Notes: generated from the letters alone by a model not told the origin. A stretch of DNA of 64,000 nucleotides from Klebsiella pneumoniae (GCF_000742135.1 NZ_KN046818.1:2276600-2340599); one strand, 5' to 3'; counted from the first letter of the stretch, positions 1 to 7,785 are shown. Program-made: numbers and translations.

Positions 1-2
1 TT

Positions 3-278
3 GCCCCGCATCTCGACGCGCCGGTTATTGCGCCCATCCAGTCCCGCCAGGTGAATGCCCTGATGATGACCAGCGGCATGTACCAGAACGCCGGTGAATT
101 CGCCTGGCGCGTTGGCCTGCCGGCGAAATCGGGCGTCGGCGGCGGGATCGTGGCGATTGTCCCGCAGGAGATGGCGATCGCCGTGTGGAGCCCGGAGCTT
201 GACGACGCCGGGAACTCGCTGGCCGGCGTGGCGATGCTGGAAAAACTAACTCAGCGGATGGGGAGGTCGGTGTTCTGA
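3..278 (+). CDS. glsB: Glutaminase, C-terminal part (5' end outside window)
   Basis: The open frame enters from the left edge and encodes the last 91 residues of a serine-dependent beta-lactamase-fold glutaminase, which hydrolyses glutamine to glutamate and ammonia in the cytoplasm. The stretch [15 protein letters not shown] is the conserved C-terminal segment of the family, and the end ...[13 protein letters not shown] looks complete. Its stop overlaps the start of the next gene (TGATG arrangement), as in the E. coli glsB (yneH)-yneG pair, so the two are probably co-transcribed. The identification rests on the conserved motif and the gene order glsB-yneG-dgcF-uxaB. The catalytic serine and lysine lie upstream of the window and cannot be checked. 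Confidence 0.9.
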   Translation, partial: APHLDAPVIAPIQSRQVNALMMTSGMYQNAGEFAWRVGLPAKSGVGGGIVAIVPQEMAIAVWSPELDDAGNSLAGVAMLEKLTQRMGRSVF

Positions 279-646
279 TGGTCGATCAGGATCGCTTGTT
301 TGCGCGCCTGGCGCGCTCGACGTTTCGCTCACGCTTCCGTCTGGGGGGGAAAGAGCGGCAATATTGTCTCGATAAGGGACCGGAGGTCATTGATCGGCAT
401 GCCGCAGACTTTATTCGCCAGCGGCTGGCGCCCGCTGCGCCGATCAATGATGGCAAGCAGACGCCGATGCGCGGTCACCCGGTGTTTATCGCCCAGCACG
501 CGACCGCTACCTGCTGTCGCGGTTGCCTGGAAAAATGGCATGCCATTCCCCATGGCCGCGCGCTGAGCGAGCCGGAGCAGGACTATATCGTGCAGGTCAT
601 CCACCGCTGGCTGGTGCTACAAATGAATGCGCCGTCTGTGCGCTAA
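278..646 (+). CDS. yneG: DUF4186 family protein YneG
   Basis: A 122-residue protein of the DUF4186 family, of unknown function. A histidine and cysteine cluster (RGHPVFIAQHATATCCRGCL, about residues 64-83) followed by EKWHAIPHGRAL suggests a metal site, but no activity is known for the family. The ATG shares its A with the stop codon of the glutaminase gene, so translation is probably coupled. The order glutaminase, YneG, diguanylate cyclase matches E. coli. Other frames through this stretch give spurious overlapping ORFs; this one is chosen for family similarity and the junction with glsB. Confidence 0.85.
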   Translation: MVDQDRLFARLARSTFRSRFRLGGKERQYCLDKGPEVIDRHAADFIRQRLAPAAPINDGKQTPMRGHPVFIAQHATATCCRGCLEKWHAIPHGRALSEPEQDYIVQVIHRWLVLQMNAPSVR

Positions 647-760
647 TTTGCATTTGATCGGCGCCGGAGTATGCCTGATAAATATTCTCATGTTATGATA
701 ATCCGCTAACTAACTATTAACATAATAATTTCCTGAAACAATTAGACGGATAATTACTGA

Positions 761-2185
761 ATGTCTTCACTGTCGATTCGGTCATTTACGCTGTTTCGTG
801 AAGAACAACCCGTGCGCGATGCATTGGTCTTATTTACGTTAACGCTACTGCTGCATTTTCTTGGCGCTATGCTGCGTCTGGTGCAGGAGCTCTCTTTCTT
901 CTGGCCGCTCAATGCAGTGATGGCCGGGATTTTTGCACGCTATGTATGGCTTAACCGCAGCTATTTTTATGCCGTCTGTTTTGCAGCAATGCTGGTCTAT
1001 GACGGATTAACCTCGCGCTGGGGAATGGGCTTTGCCTCATTGCTGATTAACTTTTCCAATATTGTCTTTATTGTGACGCTGGCGCAGCTGGTGCTGTGGG
1101 ATAAACGTCGCGCCGACTCCATGCCGGGCCCGATAAACGCGCTTAATTTATTCTGTTTCTGCCTGTTAGCCGCCTTACTGTGCGCAGCGGTCGGCGCGCT
1201 GGGGTCGGTGGATGTTGAACGCGCCACCTTCGTTCCCCAGCTGGCGGACTGGTTTAGCGAACAGTTCTCAACGGCGGTATTAATCCTGCCCTTTATTCTG
1301 ACCCTGACGCTGCCTTCGGCATTAAGCGGTTTTCGCTTTCGCCAGCTGCTGCCAGTGCTGGCGCTGGTCCTGTCAATTGCGCTTGGCGTGGCGGTAGGCG
1401 GCGCGGGCAGCATTACCTTCCCGTTACCGGCTTTGATCTGGTGCGCTGTACGCTATCCGCTGCCGCTGACCTGTCTGCTGACTTTTCTCACTGGCATCGG
1501 CGAAATACTGCTGGTCGCTAATTCGTTAATTCACTTTTCGCCAGATGCGCGAATGCAGCCGTGGCAGCTGTTCTCCACCCGCCTCGGAATTGCCGCCATG
1601 CTGATTAGCCCGGTGATTGTAGCATCCAGTGTCGAAGCGATTAACACGCTGGTGAAGCAGCTGGCCCTGCGCGCCGATTTTGACTTTCAGACCCGCGTCT
1701 ATTCCCGTTCCGGACTGAGCGAAGCGTTGAAGCGTCAGACGCTGCCGGCGGATAAGCTGCTGACGGTGATGGTGCTGGATATCGATGGCTTCAAACGGGT
1801 GAATGATGCTCTGGGCCATGAAGGCGGCGATTGCGTGCTGACCCAGTTTGCCCAGCAGGTTCGACAGCTGGTGGGTGAGCAGGGGATGGTGGCCCGTATC
1901 GGCGGCGAAGAGTTTGCGGTGGCCGCCGTCGTCGACAGCGCCCAGCAGGGCTATTTGCTGGCGGAAAAGATCCGTCACGGGGTGGAGTCGCAGCCTTTCG
2001 GCCTGGGCCAGAACCCGATCCACCTGACCATCAGTCTGGGACTGGAGACGCGCGAGGTAGGCCACGCCCGCATCACCGAGCTGTTTAACCAGCTGCTGTT
2101 GGCGGCGGACGATGAGATGGTGAAAGCCAAACAGAGCGGTCGTAACCAAATTTGTATGCCGACGCTGACCGAAAGCGCGCCATAA
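761..2185 (+). CDS. dgcF: Diguanylate cyclase with MASE1 membrane sensor
   Basis: A 474-residue inner-membrane diguanylate cyclase corresponding to E. coli DgcF (YneF). Residues about 15-300 hold a run of eight or so hydrophobic helices typical of a MASE1 sensor. The C-terminal GGDEF domain (about 325-465) carries the signature RIGGEEFAVA, the active GGEEF form, and the substrate motif VLDIDGFKRVND. It should therefore make cyclic di-GMP. An RxxD-type product inhibition site is not obvious just before the signature. It follows yneG by 114 bp, so it probably has its own promoter in that AT-rich gap. The sensed ligand is unknown. Confidence 0.9.
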   Translation: MSSLSIRSFTLFREEQPVRDALVLFTLTLLLHFLGAMLRLVQELSFFWPLNAVMAGIFARYVWLNRSYFYAVCFAAMLVYDGLTSRWGMGFASLLINFSNIVFIVTLAQLVLWDKRRADSMPGPINALNLFCFCLLAALLCAAVGALGSVDVERATFVPQLADWFSEQFSTAVLILPFILTLTLPSALSGFRFRQLLPVLALVLSIALGVAVGGAGSITFPLPALIWCAVRYPLPLTCLLTFLTGIGEILLVANSLIHFSPDARMQPWQLFSTRLGIAAMLISPVIVASSVEAINTLVKQLALRADFDFQTRVYSRSGLSEALKRQTLPADKLLTVMVLDIDGFKRVNDALGHEGGDCVLTQFAQQVRQLVGEQGMVARIGGEEFAVAAVVDSAQQGYLLAEKIRHGVESQPFGLGQNPIHLTISLGLETREVGHARITELFNQLLLAADDEMVKAKQSGRNQICMPTLTESAP

Positions 2186-2262
2186 GAAAATCCTATCGGG
2201 ATCCTACTTGTGCTAATTTTTGGTTAAAAACATAGTGATGTGGTCGATAACAGGGAGCTTTT

Positions 2263-2793
2263 ATGACCACATCCTTTTCACTGCGCACGCTCTCGCGTGA
2301 CGATATTCTCCATCACCTCCCGGCATTAAGCGAGATCCTGGCAAGCTGTGTCAACGGCGGCGCCTCGGTGAGCTTTATGCTGCCTTTCGCGCCGCAAACG
2401 GCGATAACGTTCTGGCAACGCACTGCCGACAGCGTGGCGGCCGGGGAGCGCATTGTGCTGGCCGCCTTCGACGCGGAGGAACGTCCCGTTGGCACCGTGC
2501 AACTTATCACCAGTCAACCGGAAAACCAGCCCCATCGAGCGGATGTCGCCAAATTATTGGTTCACCAAAATGTCCGCCGCCAGGGGATCGCCCAGGCGTT
2601 GATGAGCGAGCTGGAGCGCATTGCCCGGCGGGAAAGGAAGACGGTGCTGGTGCTGGACACGGCGACCGGCAGCGGGGCGGAACAGTTCTATGCCCGCTGC
2701 GGCTGGGAAAAAGTGGGGGAAATTCCGCGCTATGCGCTGATGCCCGACGGCGAAATGACTGCCACCTCACTATTCTATAAGTTTCTGCCCTGA
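2263..2793 (+). CDS. GNAT family N-acetyltransferase
   Basis: A 176-residue single-domain GNAT acetyltransferase. The acetyl-CoA pyrophosphate-binding motif is seen as VHQNVRRQGIAQALMSELE (motif A, R/QxxGxG/A form, about residues 98-116), followed by VLVLDTATGSGAEQFYARCGW, the family C-terminal motif with a tyrosine. The substrate cannot be read from sequence; related proteins acetylate small amines or antibiotics. A GGGAGC ribosome site precedes the ATG. It stands alone between dgcF and uxaB and has no E. coli K-12 counterpart at this place. Confidence 0.85.
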   Translation: MTTSFSLRTLSRDDILHHLPALSEILASCVNGGASVSFMLPFAPQTAITFWQRTADSVAAGERIVLAAFDAEERPVGTVQLITSQPENQPHRADVAKLLVHQNVRRQGIAQALMSELERIARRERKTVLVLDTATGSGAEQFYARCGWEKVGEIPRYALMPDGEMTATSLFYKFLP

Positions 2794-2857
2794 CGGCCGC
2801 TATTGCAGATTGCTTTGATCAAAACAGGGTTTCACTGGTAGCAAAACCTGATAACTT

Positions 2858-2868
2858 ATTGGACCAAT
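2858..2868. promoter_or_regulatory. Palindrome upstream of uxaB
   Basis: ATTGG-A-CCAAT is an 11-bp perfect inverted repeat 38 bp before the uxaB start. Hexuronate repressors of the ExuR/UxuR GntR group bind ATTGG...CCAAT type palindromes, although with a longer centre, so this is a candidate operator only. Confidence 0.4.
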
Positions 2869-2906
2869 TACTCAGGTTGTATGACTACTATTAGAGGGAA
2901 CCCATT

Positions 2907-4358
2907 GTGAAAACTTTAAACCGTCGTGATTTCCCCGGCGCGCAGTACCCTGACCGTATCATCCAGTTTGGGGAAGGTAACTTCCTGCGCGCATTCGTTG
3001 ACTGGCAGATCGACCTGCTCAACGAGCATACCGACCTGAATGCGGGCATCGTGGTCGTGCGGCCTATCGCCACAGATTTTCCGCCTTCGCTGAACACCCA
3101 GGATGGCCTGTACACGACTATTATTCGCGGCCTGAACGAGCAGGGCGAAGCGGTCAGCGATGCGCGTCTTATCCGCTCGGTCAACCGGGAGATCAGCGCT
3201 TACGCAGACTTCGACGCTTTTTTACGCCTGGCGCATAACCCGGAGATGCGGTTTGTCTTCTCCAACACCACCGAGGCGGGCATCAGCTACCATGCCGGGG
3301 ATCGGTTTGACGACGCGCCGCCGGTCAGTTATCCGGCGAAACTGACCCGTCTGTTGTTTGAGCGTTACCAGCATTTCGCCGGTGCGGCCGACAAGGGATG
3401 GGTGATTATTCCCTGCGAGCTGATCGATTATAACGGCGAGGCGCTGCAGGCGCTGGTGCTGCGCTATGCTAGCGAATGGGAACTGCCGCAGGCATTTATC
3501 ACCTGGCTGACCTCAGCGAATACCTTCTGTTCGACGCTGGTGGATCGCATTGTGACCGGCTATCCGCGTGATGAAGTGGCGGCTCTCGAGGCGCAGACCG
3601 GCTATAAAGATGCTTTCCTTGATACCGCTGAGCATTTCTACCTGTTCGTTATCCAGGGACCTGCCTCGCTGGAGGCCGAGCTGCGTCTCGATAAACTGCC
3701 GCTGAATGTGCGCATTGTGGACGATATCAAGCCGTATAAAGAGCGCAAAGTGGCGATCCTCAACGGGGCGCACACCGCGCTGGTGCCGGTGGCCTTCCAG
3801 GCCGGGATCGACACCGTGGGTGAGGCGATGAACGATGCGGAGATTTGCGCGTTTGTCGAAAAGGCGATTTATGACGAGATTATTCCGGTGCTGGATCTGC
3901 CGCGCGATGAGCTGGTGTCATTCGCCAGCGCCGTGACAGGGCGCTTCCGTAATCCCTATATTAAACATCAGCTGCTCTCGATTGCGCTCAACGGCATGAC
4001 CAAGTACCGCACCCGTATTCTGCCGCAGCTGCTGGCGGGGCAGAAAGCGCATGGCGCGCTGCCGCCGCGTCTGACCTTTGCCCTGGCGGCGCTGATCGCC
4101 TTTTACCGGGGAGAGCGGGAGGGTGAGAGCTATCCAGTACAGGATGACGCCGACTGGATATCGCGCTATCAAACGCTGTGGGCCCGCCATCGCGATGGCC
4201 AGATGAGCACTCGCGAGCTGGTCACCGCCGTGCTCAGCGTGGCGGATCACTGGCAGCAGGATCTGAGCCAGATCCCGGGGCTGGTGGAGCTGGTGACTGC
4301 CGACCTTGACGCTATCCTGACCTGCGGTATGCGCGACGCCGTCAAACCTCTTTGCTGA
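2907..4358 (+). CDS. uxaB: Altronate oxidoreductase (tagaturonate reductase)
   Basis: A 483-residue mannitol-dehydrogenase-family enzyme, the same length as E. coli UxaB and highly similar along its whole length from memory of that protein. It reduces D-tagaturonate to D-altronate with NADH in galacturonate breakdown. The N-terminal dinucleotide motif [10 protein letters not shown] (about residues 21-30) and the family signature around [18 protein letters not shown] (about 271-288, with catalytic lysine) are intact. The start is GTG at 2907 with AGAGGGAA upstream. A palindrome in the promoter could serve hexuronate-responsive repression, and a good terminator follows directly, so the gene is likely monocistronic. 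Confidence 0.95.
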   Translation: MKTLNRRDFPGAQYPDRIIQFGEGNFLRAFVDWQIDLLNEHTDLNAGIVVVRPIATDFPPSLNTQDGLYTTIIRGLNEQGEAVSDARLIRSVNREISAYADFDAFLRLAHNPEMRFVFSNTTEAGISYHAGDRFDDAPPVSYPAKLTRLLFERYQHFAGAADKGWVIIPCELIDYNGEALQALVLRYASEWELPQAFITWLTSANTFCSTLVDRIVTGYPRDEVAALEAQTGYKDAFLDTAEHFYLFVIQGPASLEAELRLDKLPLNVRIVDDIKPYKERKVAILNGAHTALVPVAFQAGIDTVGEAMNDAEICAFVEKAIYDEIIPVLDLPRDELVSFASAVTGRFRNPYIKHQLLSIALNGMTKYRTRILPQLLAGQKAHGALPPRLTFALAALIAFYRGEREGESYPVQDDADWISRYQTLWARHRDGQMSTRELVTAVLSVADHWQQDLSQIPGLVELVTADLDAILTCGMRDAVKPLC

Positions 4359-4372
4359 TAGTCCATCTATAC

Positions 4373-4405
4373 ACCCGGCTGCGGCCGGGTTGTGCAGGAT
4401 TTTTA
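4373..4405 (+). terminator. Terminator of uxaB
   Basis: A seven-pair stem ACCCGGC/GCCGGGT with a four-base loop lies 15 bp after the uxaB stop, followed within a few bases by a T run (GATTTTTATT). This is a typical rho-independent terminator. Confidence 0.8.
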
Positions 4406-4505
4406 TTAGTTACAACATACTATTATACTAACCTATAACAGCCGGTCAGTGGCTCCTCTGCATACGGCTTTTTAGTGCCAAATCGTTCCGAACAGCAGGA
4501 GAATT

Positions 4506-4586
4506 ATGGCCGAAGCGCTTGAACAAATATCTGCGCAGGAAAATAATGGCCTCAACTCATATCTCCTGCCAATATTCGCAGGCTAA
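4506..4586 (+). CDS. Small ORF, 26 residues, possible leader peptide
   Basis: An ATG with a strong ribosome site (CAGGAGAATT) opens a 26-codon frame beginning MAEALEQISAQENNG and ending in FAG. It lies just before the GNAT gene that starts at 4612, in another frame. I do not recognise it. It could be a translated leader for the downstream gene, or the surviving N-terminus of a lost gene: E. coli has yneE in this interval. The good ribosome site is the only support. Confidence 0.35.
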   Translation: MAEALEQISAQENNGLNSYLLPIFAG

Positions 4587-4611
4587 TGCATTCATCTGTA
4601 AGGAAACTCTC

Positions 4612-5058
4612 ATGGTCATCGATATCCGGGAAGTACGGCCCCACGACAAAGCCGAATGGCTTCAGCTTTGGCAAGGCTACACTCGTTTTTACGGTAGCCC
4701 GCAGCCGGAAGAGGTGACCGAATGCACCTGGCAGCGGATGCTGGATGTAAACTCGTCTGTATTGGGTAGAGTCGCGGTGGTGGATGATGCGGTGGTCGGC
4801 TTCGCTATCTGTGTTCTTCATGAGGGAACCTGGGTTACCACGCCGATCTGCTATCTGGAGGATTTGTTTGTCGATCCCGCCTTCCGTGGACAGGGTATTG
4901 CCAGAACCATGATTAAGTCGCTGCTAAGCGAAGGGGCGGACAAAGGCTGGTCGCGGCTGTACTGGCATACGCGCCGTGATAATCCCGCCCGTCATCTGTA
5001 TGATGAGTTTACCCCGGCTGACGATTACGTACGCTACAGGATCACGCTTGAGTCCTGA
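4612..5058 (+). CDS. GNAT family N-acetyltransferase
   Basis: A 148-residue GNAT enzyme. The chosen start is the ATG at 4612, preceded by AAGGAAA at good spacing and beginning MVIDIREVRPHDKAEW. An earlier in-frame ATG at 4519 gives an N-terminus unlike the family. Acetyl-CoA motif A appears as LFVDPAFRGQGIARTMI (about residues 86-102), followed by WSRLYWHTRRDNPARHLYDE, the typical C-terminal part with a general-acid tyrosine candidate. The substrate is unknown. It sits between uxaB and the foreign insert. Confidence 0.85.
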   Translation: MVIDIREVRPHDKAEWLQLWQGYTRFYGSPQPEEVTECTWQRMLDVNSSVLGRVAVVDDAVVGFAICVLHEGTWVTTPICYLEDLFVDPAFRGQGIARTMIKSLLSEGADKGWSRLYWHTRRDNPARHLYDEFTPADDYVRYRITLES

Positions 5059-5122
5059 AGCGGTAAGAGGTTGTTAAGCTTTTCCCGCTATAACAGGGGA
5101 AACAGGCTCAGGAGAAGCAACG

Positions 5123-5221
5123 ATGGAAAAACGTCTTGAAACAGTGGTCAATGTGATTATGTTTCTTTCGCTATTGGCAACGGCCTGGGATCTCTCGCTG
5201 GTGCATCATCTCGCGTGGTAG
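5123..5221 (+). CDS. Small single-helix membrane protein, 32 residues
   Basis: The frame starts with ATG after AGGAGAAGCAACG, a strong ribosome site, and encodes MEKRLETVVN, then a hydrophobic core (VIMFLSLLATAW), then a histidine-containing tail ending in W. This is the pattern of short inner-membrane proteins of enterobacteria: charged N-terminus, one helix, short tail. It stands alone, 64 bp after the GNAT gene, and a perfect hairpin follows its stop. I do not recognise it by name. Its final TGG TAG coincides with the left boundary of the direct repeat that flanks the Hcp insert. Confidence 0.55.
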   Translation: MEKRLETVVNVIMFLSLLATAWDLSLVHHLAW

Positions 5222-5241
5222 TAAATTATATCATCTGAAAC

Positions 5242-5263
5242 GCGGCGCCTCTTGCGGCGCCGC
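5242..5263. terminator. Hairpin, left copy
   Basis: Perfect eight-pair stem GCGGCGCC/GGCGCCGC with loop TCTTGC, between the small ORF (plus) and the tautomerase remnant (minus). It is convergent and probably bidirectional. No long T run is present. It is duplicated at 7067-7088. Confidence 0.6.
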
Positions 5264-5268
5264 CTGTC

Positions 5269-5456
5269 TCATTCATCCGCCATCTTCCCTGGGCTAAAAC
5301 TCCAGTCCTCCAGTTGGTTAAACTGGATAACCACCATCACGTCCTGCGGGCTGACCGCCATCTCATCGTCTAACCGTGCGCAGAGCCGACGATAGAGTCC
5401 TTGTTTCTGCGCCCGGCTGCGCGGTTTTCCAGCGAAAATATGAAACAATACGAAGT
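5269..5456 (-). pseudogene. Tautomerase 3' remnant
   Basis: This minus-strand stretch keeps the reading frame for the last 60 or so residues of the tautomerase encoded intact at 7094-7474, ending in GKMADE. It has no start or N-terminal half, and so lacks the catalytic proline. Several differences from the intact copy are synonymous or conservative. One change in the C-terminus replaces alanine by proline (SFSPGK against SFSAGK). It is best read as the stump left where the Hcp insert entered. Confidence 0.8.
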
Positions 5457-5627
5457 AATAGCTAACCGAGATATTTTAAACCGGGCAGGGTGCGAGGGAA
5501 TATAAACAAAAGAGTAGAGTCAATATTACTATCAAGGCCATCGTTTTATAAGTATATTGAAAGGCCAGATGATCATAAGAAATATGTGCCGGAACAATGA
5601 ATGATCTAATAAAGGAAGGATCTAATT

Positions 5628-6345
5628 ATGTATTATAGGAATTTCATCATTACCTCAATCGAGGCGGAGCGTATTCTGGCCATGAAATTTGATGAAGCAT
5701 TTGCTGGAGTAAAAAAGAATGTTATTGATACACTGAATCAAATGGGAAATGGTATAACCCGTGCTTCGTATTATACTTCCTGCTTAATGGATAATTATCA
5801 GGATGTTTGTTCTAAGTTAAAGCAAGAGGACACAAGATTTATTGCAGGGCTGGCGCAGTTAGTTAAAAGCCGTGATATCATTTTCCAAATGATTAAAATA
5901 TATATAGAAACCTACTTTCAAAATAAAAAAAGAAGAAAAAGCTCAATATATTCTCAAGAAGCTTGTCGGCGCGGGAGTTTACATATCATCTTCAGGATTA
6001 ACTAATCGTATTTTAATAATGGCAGTAGCAACCATGATTTGCCAGACTTCCAGGTTTAATACTGTTGTATATGGGCGTATCAACAGGGCAAGGTCATTAG
6101 TCCTTAAAGGGAGTGTAACTGCTACCGCAGTGGTATTAAACGTGTATGGATTGATTCAGGATGCCGCTAATAGCGCTGACAATTTGAAAATGCATAATTC
6201 ATTTTATTACAATGCGTTATACGCTAACCATCTGGAGATGATGTACTTTCTCATCGAACCTGTCATCGCAGGCGTTCCTTATTTAAATCCGATGATTATT
6301 TCTGATGATGAACTTGCTGAATTACTTATTCAATTAATGAGGTGA
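5628..6345 (+). pseudogene. Putative type VI secretion effector, split by a frameshift
   Basis: Two adjacent frames, 5628-6005 (125 residues, start preceded by AAAGGAAGGATC) and 6019-6345 (108 residues, no ribosome site), join into one 238-residue protein if a single A is removed from the A7 run at 5925-5931. After that change the frame reads ...FQNKKEEKAQYILKKLVG and continues through the otherwise start-less second part. The joined product is helical with two or three amphipathic or hydrophobic stretches near GAGVYISSSGLTNRILIMA, SVTATAVVLNVYGLI and MYFLIEPVIAGVP. That is compatible with a small membrane-inserting toxin such as the Hcp-dependent Ssp6 family, but I cannot confirm homology. 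It is followed by a two-helix protein and hcp. It is strongly AT-rich against its surroundings. It could be a decayed gene, a slippage-expressed gene or a base-call error. Confidence 0.55.
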
Positions 6346-6349
6346 ATGG

Positions 6350-6544
6350 ATGGATTTCTTGAAAAGATGGTTAAAAGAAGAATTCATTCTTTTTTTATGG
6401 GGATGGGGTATTGTATTATTAATCATTATATTTAGCATGATTGCAGTCTCTCTTTTTCCTGACATTGCCATTAACTTAATAGGACTTTTTGTTTTATTAA
6501 TCATTGGGTTTCACGTTGTCGTTTGGTTTAAAGTTAAAAACTGA
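6350..6544 (+). CDS. Two-helix membrane protein, candidate immunity protein
   Basis: A 64-residue protein beginning MDFLKRWLKEE, with two hydrophobic segments (about residues 12-33, FILFLWGWGIVLLIIIFSM, and 38-60, IAINLIGLFVLLIIGF) and a lysine-rich tail. It starts five bases after the upstream frame stops, with GAGG at short spacing, so it is translationally coupled to the putative effector. Position between a suspected membrane-active effector and hcp, plus its inner-membrane character, fit an immunity protein. No family is recognised, so this is inference from context. AT-rich like the rest of the insert. Confidence 0.5.
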   Translation: MDFLKRWLKEEFILFLWGWGIVLLIIIFSMIAVSLFPDIAINLIGLFVLLIIGFHVVVWFKVKN

Positions 6545-6562
6545 TATGAAAGAGGAGGGGTA

Positions 6563-7045
6563 ATGTCAAATCCAGCATATTTATGGTTAACTGATGAGAA
6601 TGATTCGCCTATTATAGGTTCTTGCCTGATGCCCACACGCACGGGTTCCATCGAATTGCGCGCAGTGAATCATCATGTTTGGTTACCTACCGATAATAAT
6701 ACAGGAAAGCTGACGGGAACCCGTCTTCATACACCGGTTAAAATTCAAAAAGAGTTTGACAGAACAACACCTTTGCTATTTAGGGCTCTTTGTGAAGGTC
6801 GAACATTAAGATCGGCAACGCTAAAAATGTACAGAATAAATGAGGCGGGACTGGAGGTTGAATATTTTAACATAGCGATGGCGAATATTAAGATTACGAC
6901 AATCACACCAAATTTACATCCGGCCGGAATGACAAGTACTCACCTTGAAGACATTGATTTCCGTTATGAGACGATCACCTGGATATACACAGAAGGGAAC
7001 ATCATGTATCGTGATTCATGGAACGATCGCTGTTGTGCATGGTAG
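6563..7045 (+). CDS. hcp: Hcp family type VI secretion tube/effector-carrier protein
   Basis: A 160-residue Hcp1-family protein. The characteristic N-terminus (YLWLTDENDSPIIGSCLMPT), the segment NTGKLTGTRLHTPVKIQKEF and the end FRYETITWIYTEGNIMYRDSW are all typical, and the length matches the family. Hcp hexamers form the secreted inner tube and bind small effectors in their lumen. AAAGAGGAGGGG gives a strong ribosome site. No other type VI structural gene is in the window, so this is an orphan hcp that probably serves a secretion system elsewhere and carries the product of the neighbouring effector gene. The C-terminus departs somewhat from usual (NDRCCAW). Confidence 0.9.
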   Translation: MSNPAYLWLTDENDSPIIGSCLMPTRTGSIELRAVNHHVWLPTDNNTGKLTGTRLHTPVKIQKEFDRTTPLLFRALCEGRTLRSATLKMYRINEAGLEVEYFNIAMANIKITTITPNLHPAGMTSTHLEDIDFRYETITWIYTEGNIMYRDSWNDRCCAW

Positions 7046-7281
7046 CAAATGATATAGTGCTGAAACGCGGCGCCTCTTGCGGCGCCGCCTGTCTCATTCA
7101 TCCGCCATCTTCCCTGCGCTAAAACTCCAGTCCTCCAGTTGGTTAAACTGGATAACCACCATCACGTCCTGCGGGCTGACCGCCATCTCGTCGTCTAACC
7201 GCGCGCAGAGCCGACGATAGAGTCCCTCTTTCTGCGCCCGGCTGCGCGGTTTTCCGGCGAAAATATGAAACAGCACGAAGC
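7041..7281. repeat. Right copy of imperfect direct repeat flanking the Hcp insert
   Basis: Matches 5217-5456. It starts at the hcp stop (TGGTAG), includes the hairpin, and runs into the 3' end of the intact tautomerase gene. The differences between copies mean that the duplication is old or that the incoming DNA came from a divergent strain. Confidence 0.85.
7067..7088. terminator. Hairpin between hcp and the tautomerase gene
   Basis: Perfect eight-pair stem GCGGCGCC/GGCGCCGC, loop TCTTGC, placed between convergent genes. Identical to the hairpin at 5242-5263. Confidence 0.65.
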
Positions 7282-7474
7282 GGGCGCTGCGTCCTTCGCT
7301 GAGGTAGTGCGGGTCGTAAATGCGCTGCTCATCGGCGGCCCGTTCGATAAACTGAAATCTATCTGCTGACGGAACGTCGAACTCCGCCACCAGACACTCA
7401 TGAAAGAGCGCCGACAATTGAGCAAACTCCGCGGGACGCCAGGCGGTGCCAAGCGAAATTCGGGTCAGGGGCAT
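7094..7474 (-). CDS. Tautomerase family protein
   Basis: A 126-residue protein of the tautomerase (4-oxalocrotonate tautomerase/MIF) superfamily. The start at 7474 gives MPLTRISLG, with proline directly after methionine, the catalytic base position of the superfamily. Longer frames upstream merely read through the neighbouring gene. Residues HIFAGKPRSRAQKEGLYRRL and the end VMVVIQFNQLEDWSFS fit the C-terminal half of such proteins. It overlaps the upstream carboxymuconolactone-decarboxylase gene by 10 bp, so they form an operon. Its 3' end is duplicated on the far side of the Hcp insert. The substrate is unknown. Confidence 0.85.
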   Translation of the reverse strand: MPLTRISLGTAWRPAEFAQLSALFHECLVAEFDVPSADRFQFIERAADEQRIYDPHYLSEGRSARFVLFHIFAGKPRSRAQKEGLYRRLCARLDDEMAVSPQDVMVVIQFNQLEDWSFSAGKMADE

Positions 7475-7785
7475 GACGCCTCCTGCGCGTTCAGGCAGGT
7501 CAGGGCGCTGGCCGCCGCCGGCCAACCGGCATAGAACGCCAGATGGGTAAACAATTCGACAATTTCTTCCCGGCTCAGGCCATTCTGATAGCCGAGCGCG
7601 ATGTGCCACGGCAGCTGTTCAGTTTTGCCCTGCGCCGTCAGGGCGGAAAGGGTGATCAGGCTGCGTTCGCGGGGCGACAGCTCGCTCCGCGCCCAGATAT
7701 CGCCAAACAGCACCGTTTCGGTCAGCTCGGCTAGCTTTGGCGCGATAGCAGCCAGCGTTCGGCGATCGACAGGAGGAGTACTCAT
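7465..7785 (-). CDS. Carboxymuconolactone decarboxylase family protein
   Basis: A 106-residue AhpD-like/CMD-family protein. Conserved parts are ELSPRERSLITLSALTAQGK (about residues 35-54) and LPWHIALGYQNGLSREEIVEL, including the family histidine. No CxxC redox pair is visible, so it resembles true CMD or uncharacterised homologues rather than AhpD. It is the first gene of a two-gene operon with the tautomerase, suggesting joint handling of a small unsaturated keto acid or lactone. An unusual overlapping set of inverted repeats lies in its promoter. Confidence 0.85.
   Translation of the reverse strand: MSTPPVDRRTLAAIAPKLAELTETVLFGDIWARSELSPRERSLITLSALTAQGKTEQLPWHIALGYQNGLSREEIVELFTHLAFYAGWPAAASALTCLNAQEASCP

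Larger units (their letters stand above)
5217..5456. repeat. Left copy of imperfect direct repeat flanking the Hcp insert
   Basis: About 240 bp match 7041-7281 closely, with scattered substitutions and one single-base indel near 5232. Both copies begin at a TGGTAG, contain the same terminator hairpin, and then the 3' end of a tautomerase gene on the minus strand. Similarity stops abruptly near 5456 (right copy near 7281). The arrangement shows that the interval between was gained by a recombination event that duplicated the gene end. Confidence 0.85.

Noticed and set aside
7041-7281. Flanking repeats as insertion-sequence ends or integrase attachment sites
   Set aside because: The repeats are long, contain gene sequence, show no terminal inverted repeats and no transposase or integrase gene lies between them.
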